Assembly: GCA_963715055.1 (NCBI GenBank)
Contig: CAVQRB010000019.1
Span: 62,001-126,000 of the forward strand
DNA: 64,000 bases
Direction of reading: 5' to 3'
DNA from: CAVQRB01 sp963715055
Lineage (GTDB): Bacteria > Pseudomonadota > Alphaproteobacteria > Rhodobacterales > Rhodobacteraceae
Shown: positions 1 through 9,031 of the stretch, in pieces
Position numbering within the stretch: position 1 is the first letter of the stretch
How the letters are laid out: the number at the start of each line of letters is the position of its first letter
The notes under the pieces: generated by a model
Databases searched by the model: none
What the model was told of the DNA's origin: nothing
The model's input: only the letters and a program-made list of their open reading frames with translations
Translations under genes and position numbers: made by a program

Positions 1-51
1 CGCCGGAGCGATGGGGTAACGGGTCCTTCCGACCGCATTGGACCACCACGC

Positions 52-651
52 ATGTTCACCACCTTCCTCGCCGGATTCTTTCTGAGTCTCTCGCTGATCC
101 TCGCCATCGGGGCGCAGAATGCCTTCGTGCTGCGGCAGGGGTTGCGGCAGTCGCATGTCTTCTGGGTCTGTCTGGCCTGCGGCCTGTCGGATGCCTTGCT
201 GATCACCGCGGGGATCGCCGGCTTCGGCACCCTGGCCGCTACCTTGCCTTGGTTCGAGACGGCGATGCGTTATGGCGGTGCCGCTTTCCTGATCTGGTAC
301 GGTTGGCGCAACGCGGTCTCGGCGTGGCGCGGCGGGCAGGCGCTGGCGGTGGATGGCGCGGCGCTGCAACCGTTGATGCCGACCTTGGCGACGGTGCTGG
401 CGCTGACCTGGCTCAACCCGCATGTCTATCTCGACACGGTGGTGCTGATCGGGTCGATCTCCGCTCAGTATGACGGCCGCCTCGCCTTCGGCGCGGGCGC
501 GGTATTGGCCAGCCTGAGCTTTTTCTTCGCGCTGGGGTACGGGGCGCGATTGCTGGCTCCGCTCTTTGCGCGTCCGCGCAGCTGGCAGGTGCTGGACGGG
601 CTGATCGCCCTGACCATGTGGGCGATCGCTGCGGGACTTCTGCTCAGTTAA
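52..651 (+). CDS. LysE/ArgO-family amino-acid exporter
   Basis: 199-aa integral membrane protein of the LysE/ArgO (RhtB superfamily) exporters, which expel basic or other amino acids through the inner membrane. The N-terminal hydrophobic helix runs straight into the family signature GAQNAFVLRQGL (about residues 20-31), and about six hydrophobic segments follow, with an N-P pair near residues 122-123 in the conserved mid-protein position. Length is typical. It is upstream of an EamA-type exporter in the same orientation but there is no evidence of co-transcription. Substrate (arginine or lysine) is inferred from family only. Confidence 0.9.
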   Translation: MFTTFLAGFFLSLSLILAIGAQNAFVLRQGLRQSHVFWVCLACGLSDALLITAGIAGFGTLAATLPWFETAMRYGGAAFLIWYGWRNAVSAWRGGQALAVDGAALQPLMPTLATVLALTWLNPHVYLDTVVLIGSISAQYDGRLAFGAGAVLASLSFFFALGYGARLLAPLFARPRSWQVLDGLIALTMWAIAAGLLLS

Positions 652-689
652 CCGCTTGCAGTCGGAGGACAAACTCGGGTCTATGGGTC

Positions 690-1595
690 ATGGTCACGCG
701 TTCCCCTTCACGGCCTTCGGTTGGCGTCTTCTGGATGCTCGTCACGGGCCTCTGCTTCGTCACGGTAACCGCACTGGTGAAATACATGGGGCCGCGGGTG
801 CCGCCGGTGGAGATGGCTTTCCTGCGCTACCTGCTCGGCCTCGTCTTCTTGCTGCCCGCACTCGGAGCGATGCGGGCCGCCCGTCTGACTTCGCGCCAGT
901 GGCAGTTTTTCGGACTGCGCGGTGTGCTGCATGCCGGGGCCGTGATGCTGTGGTTCTACGCGATGGTCCGTATTCCGATCGCGGATGTGACGGCGCTCAA
1001 CTATCTCGCCCCGGTCTATGTGAGCATCGGCGCGGCGCTGTTTCTTGGGGAGAAACTTGCGATCCGCCGGATCGCGGCGGTCATCGTGGCGCTTCTCGGT
1101 GCCGCGATCATCCTGCGTCCGGGGTTTCGCGAGGTCAGCGACGGGCATCTGGCCATGGTCGTGGCCGCGATAGCCTTCGGCGGCTCCTATCTCACCGCCA
1201 AGGTCATGGCGGATGAGGTCAAACCCTCGGTGGTCGTGGCGATGCTGTCGATCTTCGTGACAATTGCCCTCGCACCATTCGCCATCGCCGTCTGGGTCAC
1301 GCCCACGCTTTCGGACCTGTTGCTACTCTTTTGCGTGGCGGCTGTCGCCACGGCGGGCCACTACACGATGACCCTGGCCTTTGCCGCGGCCCCGGTCACG
1401 GTGACACAGCCCGTGACCTTCGCGCAGCTCGTCTGGGCGGTTCTGCTCGGGTATCTTGTCTTCGACGAAGCGGTGGACATCTGGGTCGTGCTGGGGGGCG
1501 TCGTGATCCTCGGGTCCGTCACCTTCATCACATGGCGTGAGGCGGTGCTCAACCGCAAGCCGACGACGCCGACGGTCAACGCGACCAAGGTCTGA
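690..1595 (+). CDS. EamA/DMT-family transporter
   Basis: 301-aa drug/metabolite-superfamily permease with about ten hydrophobic segments arranged as two EamA repeats. The first repeat begins near the N-terminus (GLCFVTVTALVKYM) and the second near residue 150. The open frame reaches back to 618 and would overlap the preceding gene. The ATG at 690 is preferred because the family-like hydrophobic N-terminus begins just after it. A GGAGGA at 664-669 is rather far upstream, so the start is not certain. The stop codon lies 4 bp before the BetI operator palindrome. Substrate unknown. Confidence 0.85.
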   Translation: MVTRSPSRPSVGVFWMLVTGLCFVTVTALVKYMGPRVPPVEMAFLRYLLGLVFLLPALGAMRAARLTSRQWQFFGLRGVLHAGAVMLWFYAMVRIPIADVTALNYLAPVYVSIGAALFLGEKLAIRRIAAVIVALLGAAIILRPGFREVSDGHLAMVVAAIAFGGSYLTAKVMADEVKPSVVVAMLSIFVTIALAPFAIAVWVTPTLSDLLLLFCVAAVATAGHYTMTLAFAAAPVTVTQPVTFAQLVWAVLLGYLVFDEAVDIWVVLGGVVILGSVTFITWREAVLNRKPTTPTVNATKV

Positions 1596-1599
1596 TTTT

Positions 1600-1621
1600 T
1601 TATTGATTGACCAGTCAATAA
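1600..1621. promoter_or_regulatory. Probable BetI operator and betI promoter
   Basis: A perfect 7-bp inverted repeat TTATTGA-N8-TCAATAA (1600-1606 and 1615-1621) contains an overlapping TTGAC-CA-GTCAA dyad (1607-1618). It lies 45 bp before betI. A plausible sigma-70 promoter overlaps it: TTGACC at 1607-1612 and TAGCAA at 1631-1636 with an 18-bp spacer. Binding at the palindrome would therefore cover the -35 element. BetI proteins are choline-responsive TetR repressors that bind such AT-rich palindromes upstream of their own operon; assignment to this BetI is inferred from position. Confidence 0.65.
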
Positions 1622-1666
1622 AGAACCTGCTAGCAAACTCCCGCACAGCAGCCGGGACATCGCCAC

Positions 1667-2242
1667 ATGCCGAAACTGGGAATGGAACCCATCCGCCGCA
1701 CCGCTCTGGTCGAGGCGACGATTGCCGAAATCGGCGCGAAGGGCTCGCTTGACGTCACCGTCGGTCAGATCGCCAAACGCGCTGGCATGTCGAGCGCGCT
1801 GGCGCATCACTATTTCGGCGGGAAGGATCAAATCTTTCTCGCGGCCATGCAGCAGATCCTGCGCGATTTCGGTGCCGAAGTCCGGCGCGGGCTGCGGGCC
1901 GCGAAAACACCGCACGACCGCGCCGCGGCCTTGATCGAGGCGAGTTTCGCGCCCGCCTGTTTCGATCCCGCCACGATCAGCGCCTGGATGACCCTCTATG
2001 CCTCGGCGCAGACCAACCCCGAGACCCTGCGGCTGCTGCGGCTTTATCAGGCGCGGCTGCGGTCCAACCTCATACATGCGCTGCGACCGCTGTCGCCGGC
2101 GCCGCAGGACCATGCGGAACTGCTCGCGGCGCTTATCGACGGGCTTTACCTGCGCGCCGCGCTCTCGCGCTCGAAATCCGCGGGCGACGCGCGCGATGCA
2201 GCTCTTGCCGCCTTTGCAATCCTTGTGGAACCCCGCCCATGA
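1667..2242 (+). CDS. betI: BetI, choline-responsive TetR-family repressor
   Basis: 191-aa TetR-family regulator. Residues about 10-60 form the N-terminal helix-turn-helix domain (DVTVGQIAKRAGMSSALAHH then YFGGKDQIF), which matches BetI. The C-terminal part is the ligand-binding domain containing the BetI-like WMTLYASAQTNPE stretch. BetI represses choline uptake and oxidation genes in the absence of choline. The stop overlaps the start of betC by 4 bp (ATGA), so the two are translationally coupled. A palindromic operator lies 45 bp upstream. The first ATG is used because it gives the normal short BetI N-terminus. Confidence 0.93.
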   Translation: MPKLGMEPIRRTALVEATIAEIGAKGSLDVTVGQIAKRAGMSSALAHHYFGGKDQIFLAAMQQILRDFGAEVRRGLRAAKTPHDRAAALIEASFAPACFDPATISAWMTLYASAQTNPETLRLLRLYQARLRSNLIHALRPLSPAPQDHAELLAALIDGLYLRAALSRSKSAGDARDAALAAFAILVEPRP

Positions 2243-3747
2243 CCAAACCCAACATTCTCATCCTGATGGTCGACCAACTCAACGGAACGCTCTTTCCGGA
2301 CGGTCCTGCCGACTGGCTCCATGCGCCGCATCTCAAGGCGCTCGCCGCGCGTTCGACCCGGTTTCGCAACTGCTACACGGCGAGCCCGCTCTGCGCGCCG
2401 GGACGTGCGGCTTTCATGTCCGGGCAACTTCCTTCGGCCACCGGGGTCTATGACAATGCCGCGGAATTCGCCTCCTCCATCCCCACCTATGCGCATCATT
2501 TGCGCCGGGCGGGCTACCGGACCTGCCTTTCCGGCAAGATGCATTTCGTGGGCCCCGATCAGTTGCACGGCTTCGAGGAGCGCCTGACCACGGACATCTA
2601 CCCGGCCGATTTCGGCTGGACGCCGGACTACCGCAAGCCCGGCGAGCGCATCGACTGGTGGTATCACAACATGGGGTCGGTAACGGGCGCAGGGGTCGCC
2701 GAAATCACCAACCAGATGGAGTATGACGATGAGGTCGCCTTCAACGCCACGCGCAAGATCTATGACCTCTCGCGCGGAGCGGACGCCCGTCCCTGGTGCC
2801 TGACGGTCAGCTTCACCCATCCGCACGACCCCTACGTCGCCCGCAAGAAGTACTGGGATCTCTACAACGACTGCGAACACCTGCTGCCGCAGGTGCCAGC
2901 CATTCCATACGACGAACAGGATGCTCATTCCAAACGCATCTTCGATGCCAACGACTGGCGCAGCTTCGACATCACCGAAGCGCATATCCGCCGCTCCCGT
3001 CAGGCCTATTTCGCCAACATCAGCTATCTGGACGACAAGGTGGGCGAGATCCTGCAAACCCTGAAAGACACGCGGCAGGAAGCCATTGTCGTCTTCGTGT
3101 CGGATCACGGCGACATGCTGGGCGAGCGCGGGCTGTGGTTCAAGATGTCCTTCTACGAGGGTGCTTCCCGCGTGCCCTTGATGATCTCCGCGCCCTATAT
3201 GGAGCCGGGGTTGCAGACCACGCCAGTCTCGAACATCGACATCTGCCCGACGCTTTGCGAGTTGGCGGGCGCGTCGATGGAAGAGGTGCTGCCCTGGACC
3301 ACGGGCATCTCGCTGGTGCCGATGGGGCAGGGGCAGGAGCGCACCGAGCCTGTTGCTATGGAATATGCGGCGGAGGCCTCCTACGCGCCGATGGTCTCGC
3401 TGCGCCATGGCAAGTGGAAGTACAACCGCTGCGCGCTCGACCCCGATCAGCTTTTCGATCTGGAGGCCGATCCGCATGAGTTGACCAATCTCGCGGATCA
3501 TCCCGCGCATCAGGGCACGTTGGAGAGCTTGCGGGGCAAGTCCGAGGCGCGCTGGGACCTCGGTGAATTTGACAGCGACGTGCGCAAGAGCCAGGCGCGC
3601 CGCTGGGTGGTCTACGAGGCCTTGCGGCAGGGCGGCTATTATCCTTGGGACTACCAGCCCCTGCGCGCGGCCTCCGAGCAATACATGCGCAATCACATGG
3701 ACCTCAACATCCTCGAGGACAGCAAACGCTTTCCCCGGGGAGAGTAA
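2239..3747 (+). CDS. betC: Choline-sulfatase
   Basis: 502-aa cytoplasmic type I sulfatase hydrolysing choline-O-sulfate to choline and sulfate. The formylglycine-forming motif is present as C52-A-P-G-R56, with metal-binding residues D12 and Q13 in MVDQL near the N-terminus and the SDHGDMLGERG metal/substrate loop near residue 290. The C-terminal part resembles the choline-sulfatase-specific tail. No signal peptide is seen, consistent with an intracellular enzyme. It overlaps betI by 4 bp and is followed 68 bp later by betA, so choline released here would feed directly into choline oxidation. An anaerobic or FGE-type maturase for Cys52 is not in the window. Confidence 0.95.
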   Translation: MTKPNILILMVDQLNGTLFPDGPADWLHAPHLKALAARSTRFRNCYTASPLCAPGRAAFMSGQLPSATGVYDNAAEFASSIPTYAHHLRRAGYRTCLSGKMHFVGPDQLHGFEERLTTDIYPADFGWTPDYRKPGERIDWWYHNMGSVTGAGVAEITNQMEYDDEVAFNATRKIYDLSRGADARPWCLTVSFTHPHDPYVARKKYWDLYNDCEHLLPQVPAIPYDEQDAHSKRIFDANDWRSFDITEAHIRRSRQAYFANISYLDDKVGEILQTLKDTRQEAIVVFVSDHGDMLGERGLWFKMSFYEGASRVPLMISAPYMEPGLQTTPVSNIDICPTLCELAGASMEEVLPWTTGISLVPMGQGQERTEPVAMEYAAEASYAPMVSLRHGKWKYNRCALDPDQLFDLEADPHELTNLADHPAHQGTLESLRGKSEARWDLGEFDSDVRKSQARRWVVYEALRQGGYYPWDYQPLRAASEQYMRNHMDLNILEDSKRFPRGE

Positions 3748-3815
3748 CGGAGCGCTGCGCGCACGCCCTCATCCGGCGCGTGCCGCGCGGGCAGAACGAG
3801 AAGTGAATAGCTGAC

Positions 3816-5474
3816 ATGCAAGCGGATTTCGTCATCGTGGGCGCCGGCAGCGCGGGCTGCGCCATGGCCTACAGGCTCAGTGAGGCAGGCGCCTCGGTGA
3901 TCGTCATCGAACATGGCGGCACAGATGCGGGTCCGTTCATCCAGATGCCGGCGGCGCTTTCCTATCCGATGAACATGAAGCGCTACGACTGGGGCTACTC
4001 CACCGAACCCGAACCGCATCTCAACAACCGTCGTCTGGTCTGCCCGCGCGGCAAGGTGATCGGCGGCTCCTCCAGCATCAACGGCATGGTCTATGTACGC
4101 GGACACGCGATGGATTTCGACCATTGGGCCGAGGTGGGAGCGGACGGTTGGTCCTATGCGGATGTGCTGCCCTACTACAAACGGATGGAGACATGGCACG
4201 ACTGCGGCCATGGCGGAGACCCCGCTTGGCGCGGCAGCGACGGGCCATTGCACGTCAGCCGGGGACCACGGCTCAACCCGCTCTACAAGGCATTCGTGGA
4301 GGCGGGCCGGCAGGCGGGGTATCAGACCACGGACGATTACAACGGCGAGAAGCAGGAGGGCTTCGGCCCGATGGAGCAGACCGTCTGGCAGGGGCGGCGC
4401 TGGTCTGCGGCCAATGCCTATCTGAGGCCCGCGCTGAAGCGGTCGACCTGCACGCTGGTCCAGGGGCTGGCGCAGCGCGTGGTGATCGAGGAAGGGCGCG
4501 CCACGGGGGTGGAGATCCGCCGCGGCGGTACAGTCGAGGTGATCCATGCGACGCGCGAAGTGGTGCTCGCGGCCTCCTCGATCAACTCGCCGAAGCTGCT
4601 GATGCTCTCGGGCATCGGGAGGGCGGCGCATCTGGCGGAGCATGGGATCGGGGTCGTGGCGGACCGTCCTGGAGTCGGCCAGAACCTGCAGGATCATCTT
4701 GAAGTCTATTTCCAGCTGGCCTCGCGCCTGCCGGTCACGCTCTACAAGCACTGGAATCTCCTGTCCAAGGCGGTCATCGGCGCGCAGTGGCTACTCACGA
4801 AGAAGGGCATGGGGGCATCCAACCAGTTCGAAAGTGCGGCCTTCATCCGCTCGCAAGGCGGAGTTCCCTATCCCGACATCCAGTATCATTTTCTGCCCCT
4901 CGCGGTGCGCTACGACGGCAAGGTGGCGGTCAAGGGTCACGGGTTTCAGGCGCATACTGGGCCGATGCGCTCGCCGTCGCGGGGGGAGATCACTTTGCGC
5001 TCTGCCGACCCGGCCGAGGCGCCGCGGATCTTCTTCAACTACATGTCGCAGGCGCAGGACTGGATCGACTTCCGCCGCTGCATCCGGTTGACCCGCGAGA
5101 TCTTCGCGCAGGAGGCGTTCAAGCCATTCGTGAAACACGAGATCCAGCCGGGTGTCGCAATCGAGTCCGATGCGGACATAGATGCCTTCATCGCGGAACA
5201 TGCCGAGAGCGCCTACCACCCGTGCGGTACCTGCCGGATGGGGCGCAGGAGCGATCCGCTCGCGGTGGTGGACCCGCAGGCCCGCGTCATCGGCGTGGAC
5301 GGGCTGAGGGTCGCCGACAGCAGCATCTTCCCCCGAATCACAAACGGAAACCTGAACGCGCCCTCGATCATGGTCGGCGAGAAAGTCTCCGACCATCTGC
5401 TCGGGCGCGGACCCCTGGCGCGGGCGAACGATGTGCCCTGGGTCCATCCAGACTGGGAAAAGGCACAGCGCTAG
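3816..5474 (+). CDS. betA: Choline dehydrogenase
   Basis: 552-aa GMC-family FAD oxidoreductase that oxidises choline to betaine aldehyde. The Rossmann motif GAGSAG is at residues 9-14, the GMC signature region (GKVIGGSSSINGMVYVRG) near residues 78-95, and the catalytic histidine is H468 in YHPCGTCRMG. The length matches BetA. It is the last recognisable gene of the betI-betC-betA unit. No betaine-aldehyde dehydrogenase (betB) and no choline transporter are next to it, so conversion to glycine betaine must be completed by a gene elsewhere or by BetA itself, which in some bacteria carries out both steps. Confidence 0.95.
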   Translation: MQADFVIVGAGSAGCAMAYRLSEAGASVIVIEHGGTDAGPFIQMPAALSYPMNMKRYDWGYSTEPEPHLNNRRLVCPRGKVIGGSSSINGMVYVRGHAMDFDHWAEVGADGWSYADVLPYYKRMETWHDCGHGGDPAWRGSDGPLHVSRGPRLNPLYKAFVEAGRQAGYQTTDDYNGEKQEGFGPMEQTVWQGRRWSAANAYLRPALKRSTCTLVQGLAQRVVIEEGRATGVEIRRGGTVEVIHATREVVLAASSINSPKLLMLSGIGRAAHLAEHGIGVVADRPGVGQNLQDHLEVYFQLASRLPVTLYKHWNLLSKAVIGAQWLLTKKGMGASNQFESAAFIRSQGGVPYPDIQYHFLPLAVRYDGKVAVKGHGFQAHTGPMRSPSRGEITLRSADPAEAPRIFFNYMSQAQDWIDFRRCIRLTREIFAQEAFKPFVKHEIQPGVAIESDADIDAFIAEHAESAYHPCGTCRMGRRSDPLAVVDPQARVIGVDGLRVADSSIFPRITNGNLNAPSIMVGEKVSDHLLGRGPLARANDVPWVHPDWEKAQR

Positions 5475-5539
5475 GCAGTCGTTAACCTTCGTTAACAAAA
5501 TCCCTTGCGGATCGCGGCGTGCATGGTCATCTGTCCAGC

Positions 5540-6208
5540 ATGCGCATGGTCTTCATTTCTCTTCTGGCGGCTCTCCTCTCCGCTACCCCCGCCGCCGCGG
5601 GAAAGCTTGAATTTTCCGGCAAGGTCAGGGTGATAGACGGCGACACGATCGACGTGGGACGCGCCCGCGTACGCCTCCATGGGATCGACGCGCCGGAGCA
5701 GGACCAGACCTGTACGGCAGCGGATGGGCGCGACTGGCCCTGCGGTCGCTGGGTCACGCAGGAAGTGCGGGCAACACTCGAAGGTCGCAACGCCACCTGC
5801 CAGCCCAGGGACATCGATCGCTACGGGCGCACCGTGGCACGCTGCCTAGTGGACGGACAGGATCTCGGCGCGTATCTGGTACGGAGCGGTTTGGCCTTCG
5901 CCTATGTCAAGTATTCGACCGATTATGTCGGCGATGAGAAGTCGTCGCGGCGTGCGGGCAAGGGCCTTCACGCAAGCCAGCTGCAGGATCCGGCGGCGTT
6001 TCGACGCGCCAAACAGCCGGGCGCGCCGGCGCAGGCGTCCACGGGATGCCTGATCAAGGGAAACATCTCGTCCAAAGGCGTGCGCATCTATCACAGCCCG
6101 GGCCAGCGCGACTATGACCAGACCCGCATCCAGGCGAGCAAGGGCGAACGCTGGTTCTGTTCTGCGGCTGAGGCGCGCGACGCCGGATGGCGTGCCGCGA
6201 AGCGCTGA
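5540..6208 (+). CDS. Secreted staphylococcal-nuclease-like protein
   Basis: About 222 aa. After a signal peptide ending near TPAAAG comes a thermonuclease (SNase) domain with the catalytic set: VIDGDTI for metal binding, R and E in VRLHGIDAPE, and R in YGRTVARC. A C-terminal module of about 55 residues (GCLIKGNISSKG to the terminal GWR) recurs in Rhodobacterales thermonucleases and probably adopts a small binding fold. The start is ambiguous: ATGs at 5519, 5540 and 5546 are in frame, and 5540 gives the cleanest signal peptide. The enzyme probably acts in the periplasm or outside the cell. It is not functionally linked to the bet genes. Confidence 0.85.
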   Translation: MRMVFISLLAALLSATPAAAGKLEFSGKVRVIDGDTIDVGRARVRLHGIDAPEQDQTCTAADGRDWPCGRWVTQEVRATLEGRNATCQPRDIDRYGRTVARCLVDGQDLGAYLVRSGLAFAYVKYSTDYVGDEKSSRRAGKGLHASQLQDPAAFRRAKQPGAPAQASTGCLIKGNISSKGVRIYHSPGQRDYDQTRIQASKGERWFCSAAEARDAGWRAAKR

Positions 6209-6212
6209 GGCG

Positions 6213-7613
6213 TCAATCAACGGCATAAGGCAGGACATCGCGCAGGTTCGGATCGACGCTGAGCTTGCGTTCCAGCGGAGGCACCGCACGCTGGTGGCAT
6301 TTGGCCCGCTCGCAGATCCGGCAGGAAATCCCGATCGGTTCAAAGGCGTGATCGCGATTCATGTCCATACCGTCGGCATAGACCAGATCCCTGGCATGAC
6401 GGACCTCGCACCCCAGCGCGATGGCGAAGCGGCGCAATGGCGCCCCGAAGCGGCCCGCGGGTTTGGTCACATCGCGCGCGAGGCTGATGTAGCGCACCCC
6501 ATCCGGTGTCTCGGCCAGTTGCCGCAGGAATTGGCCCGGGGTCTCGAAGGCGCGGTGCACGTTCCACAGGGGGCAGGCGCCGCCGAACCGTGCGAATTGC
6601 AGCCGCGTTGCTGAATGCCGCTTGGTGATCGTCCCCGCCTGATCGACGCGCACGAAGAAGAAGGGGATGCCCTTGGCACCGGGCCGTTGCAGCGTCGAGA
6701 GCCGATGCGCCACCTGTTCGATGGAGGCGCCGAAATGACCGGCGAGCACTTCCAGATCGTGCCTGCATGTCCGCGCCACCTCCTGAAACGGACCGTAAGG
6801 TAGCAGGGCCGCGCCGGCGAAGTAATTGGCAAGTCCGATTTTCGCGATCGCGCGGGCCTCGCCACTGTGAAAGCGCGCAAGATCGAGCGTGGCCTCCAGG
6901 AGCGCGTCCTGCTTGATAAGGGCGACTTGAAGAAGCAGCTGAAACGTCTGGGTTTCAGGAGGTGCACGGCGCGAGATTGTCAGATGGCGCTTGCCCGGGT
7001 CGAAGTGGCGCAGCCTGTCGGTGTCCGCGAACTCGACCGTGATGTCACAGTTTCCAAGGGTGGAGACCGCAGCCACGCGGATGTTCCGGTATGCGCCCTC
7101 GGCCGTGGCGAAGCGCTCTGCCGCCCTGTCGACGGCGTCGATGTAATTGTCGCAATAGTGAAAGAAGTCGCGCACTTCTTCCCAGGGGCTCGGCGTTGCC
7201 CGAGCGTCCTCGCGCCCCAGCGCTTCGTCGAGTGACGCCAGCCGTTCCTGCATCTGCCGATAACCTTGATGCAGCGCGAGGAAGGCGCGGGCGAGCGCAG
7301 GCGCGTTGGAGGCAGCAAGCCGCAGGTCTGCCATGGGGGGCAGGGCCTCGGCAAAAACCGGGTCCGCGAGGGCCTCTCGCATGTCGCTCACCAGACGCTC
7401 GTTGTCGCCCGCGCTGAGCTCGGTCACATCGAGGCCGAATTCCTGCGCGAGCGCCAGCACGACGGTGGTCGAGACCGGTCGGTTGTTGTTTTCCATCTGG
7501 TTGAGGTAGGGCAGCGATACGCCCAGCTTGGCCGCGAAATCCTTTTGTGTGTGGCCGAGGCGCGTGCGCAATTCGCGCAGCTTGGAGCCTGCGTAGAGTT
7601 TCTGTGTCGCCAT
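6213..7613 (-). CDS. pccR: PccR, ScfR-family short-chain acyl-CoA regulator
   Basis: 466-aa transcription factor. Residues 9-62 form a Cro/CI-type helix-turn-helix (LRELRTRLGHTQKDFAAKLG). The centre is an IrrE-like segment typical of the RamB/ScfR family, and the C-terminal DUF2083 domain carries the conserved cysteines of GISCRICERAKC. In Rhodobacter sphaeroides, PccR of this family senses propionyl-CoA-related intermediates and controls pccB. Here it sits 1.5 kb from pccB. An ATG at 7613 is used rather than the upstream alternative at 7652 because the XRE domain starts immediately after it. TTTGCAAA-like boxes lie just upstream, suggesting autoregulation. Confidence 0.9.
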   Translation of the reverse strand: MATQKLYAGSKLRELRTRLGHTQKDFAAKLGVSLPYLNQMENNNRPVSTTVVLALAQEFGLDVTELSAGDNERLVSDMREALADPVFAEALPPMADLRLAASNAPALARAFLALHQGYRQMQERLASLDEALGREDARATPSPWEEVRDFFHYCDNYIDAVDRAAERFATAEGAYRNIRVAAVSTLGNCDITVEFADTDRLRHFDPGKRHLTISRRAPPETQTFQLLLQVALIKQDALLEATLDLARFHSGEARAIAKIGLANYFAGAALLPYGPFQEVARTCRHDLEVLAGHFGASIEQVAHRLSTLQRPGAKGIPFFFVRVDQAGTITKRHSATRLQFARFGGACPLWNVHRAFETPGQFLRQLAETPDGVRYISLARDVTKPAGRFGAPLRRFAIALGCEVRHARDLVYADGMDMNRDHAFEPIGISCRICERAKCHQRAVPPLERKLSVDPNLRDVLPYAVD

Positions 7614-7637
7614 TATCCTACCGGGCTCCTGCGCCAG

Positions 7638-7676
7638 TTTGCAGTTTCGCAATCCGTTGGACCGCGTATTTGCAAA
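7638..7676. promoter_or_regulatory. Candidate PccR boxes upstream of pccR
   Basis: Upstream of the pccR start (7613) lie TTTGCAG (7638-7644) directly followed by TTTCGCAA (7645-7652), and a perfect TTTGCAAA at 7669-7676. These match the TTTGCAAA half-site reported for PccR in Rhodobacter sphaeroides (recalled from the literature). Their position, 25-63 bp before the start codon, would fit autoregulation. Binding is inferred. Confidence 0.6.
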
Positions 7677-7729
7677 CTGTCCCGGACAGGGTCTCCGATC
7701 AAGGTTAAAGTCAGGCTAACGAGGCCCCG

Positions 7730-8959
7730 TCAGCGATGCTGCACCGCATTTGCGAGGCGCCGCTCCCGAAGGAGGACCGCGAGAATCGAGGCAACTGCGG
7801 CGATGGCTGTGGCGAGCATGATGTAGAGCAACGGGAAGGCTCCGGTCTCCTTACTGAGCATTGCCCCCGCTAGTGCGCTGAGGGCCGCGCCGCCGCCGAT
7901 CATGATCGCGCCTCCGAGGCCGGAAGCCGATCCCGCCAGATGCGGACGTACGGACAACATCCCCGCGGTGGCATTGGGAATGACAAGTCCGTTGCCGAGG
8001 CCCACGAAACTCATGAGGCCAAAGAAACTTAGCGGGCTGCCGAAACCTGCGAGGAAAATGCAAAGCGAGAGCAGGATGCCCCCAAAATTGATCAGGGTCC
8101 CGATCAATACCAGCCTGTTGGCGCCAAAGCGTTGGGCAAAGCTGCCGGTGATCCAGTTGCCGAAGAAATACCCCAGAGCCGGCGCGCCGAAATAGATGCC
8201 GACCCAGAAGGGCGTCATCCCGAAAACGACGGAACCGACGAACGGGCCGCCGCCGAGATAGGCAAAAAATGCGCCGGAACAAAAAGCCGCTGCCAGGGAG
8301 TAGCCCCAGAACCGCGGCGAGGTCAGCAGTTCGGGGTATTCGGCGAATTGCTGCGGCAGCGATTTGCCGCTCTTGGTAGCGGTCTCGCCCATGTCGCGCC
8401 ATGCGAGCCAGAGCGTCAGAGCGCCCAGAAACAGGAGCGCCCAGAAGTTTGCCTTCCAGCCGAAGAGTTCATCGAGCACACCGCCAACCATCGGGCTGAT
8501 CATCGGCACGACGGCCATGCCCATCGTGACGAAGCCGATCATCGAGGCAGCCTTGTCCTGTTCGTAGAGATCACGCACCGCGGCGCGGCTCAGAACCATT
8601 GCGACGGCGACAATAGCCTGGCACATGCGGAAAAAGAGGAAGATCTCCGCTGTCGGTGCGAAGATGCAGCCCAGCGTCGCCAGCAGGAAAATGGAGAGAC
8701 CGGCGAGCACCACGGGTCTGCGGCCATATTTGTCCGAGACCGGGCCAATCACGACCTGCATGGCCGCGCTGACCCCGAGATAGAGTGCCACGGAGAGCTG
8801 CATCAGCCTGTAGTCGGTCTGAAAATGCGCCGTCATGTTCGGCAGGCTGGGCAGGAACATGTTCATGACGATCGCAGACATGCCTGCGAGCAGAATCAAG
8901 GTTGCGATGTGGGGCGGCGTGCTCCGGTCGAGAAACCGGATCGCTGGGGAAGGCTGCAT
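7730..8959 (-). CDS. Bcr/CflA-type MFS drug exporter
   Basis: 409-aa major facilitator with about 12 hydrophobic segments. The Bcr/CflA pattern is clear: a first helix ending in MFLPSLPNM, then motif A GPVSDKYGRRPV between helices 2 and 3. Members are proton-driven multidrug or sulfonamide/bicyclomycin exporters in the inner membrane. It is divergent from pccB and shares the 184-bp intergenic region that contains the PccR-type boxes, so co-regulation with propionyl-CoA metabolism is possible. The exported substrate cannot be told. Confidence 0.9.
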   Translation of the reverse strand: MQPSPAIRFLDRSTPPHIATLILLAGMSAIVMNMFLPSLPNMTAHFQTDYRLMQLSVALYLGVSAAMQVVIGPVSDKYGRRPVVLAGLSIFLLATLGCIFAPTAEIFLFFRMCQAIVAVAMVLSRAAVRDLYEQDKAASMIGFVTMGMAVVPMISPMVGGVLDELFGWKANFWALLFLGALTLWLAWRDMGETATKSGKSLPQQFAEYPELLTSPRFWGYSLAAAFCSGAFFAYLGGGPFVGSVVFGMTPFWVGIYFGAPALGYFFGNWITGSFAQRFGANRLVLIGTLINFGGILLSLCIFLAGFGSPLSFFGLMSFVGLGNGLVIPNATAGMLSVRPHLAGSASGLGGAIMIGGGAALSALAGAMLSKETGAFPLLYIMLATAIAAVASILAVLLRERRLANAVQHR

Positions 8960-9031
8960 GGTGGCGACGGTAGGGCTGGCAAGCCAGCTTGTCCATGTTC
9001 GGAGCGTGGTCGGGTGATATGAGTTCGCTAC

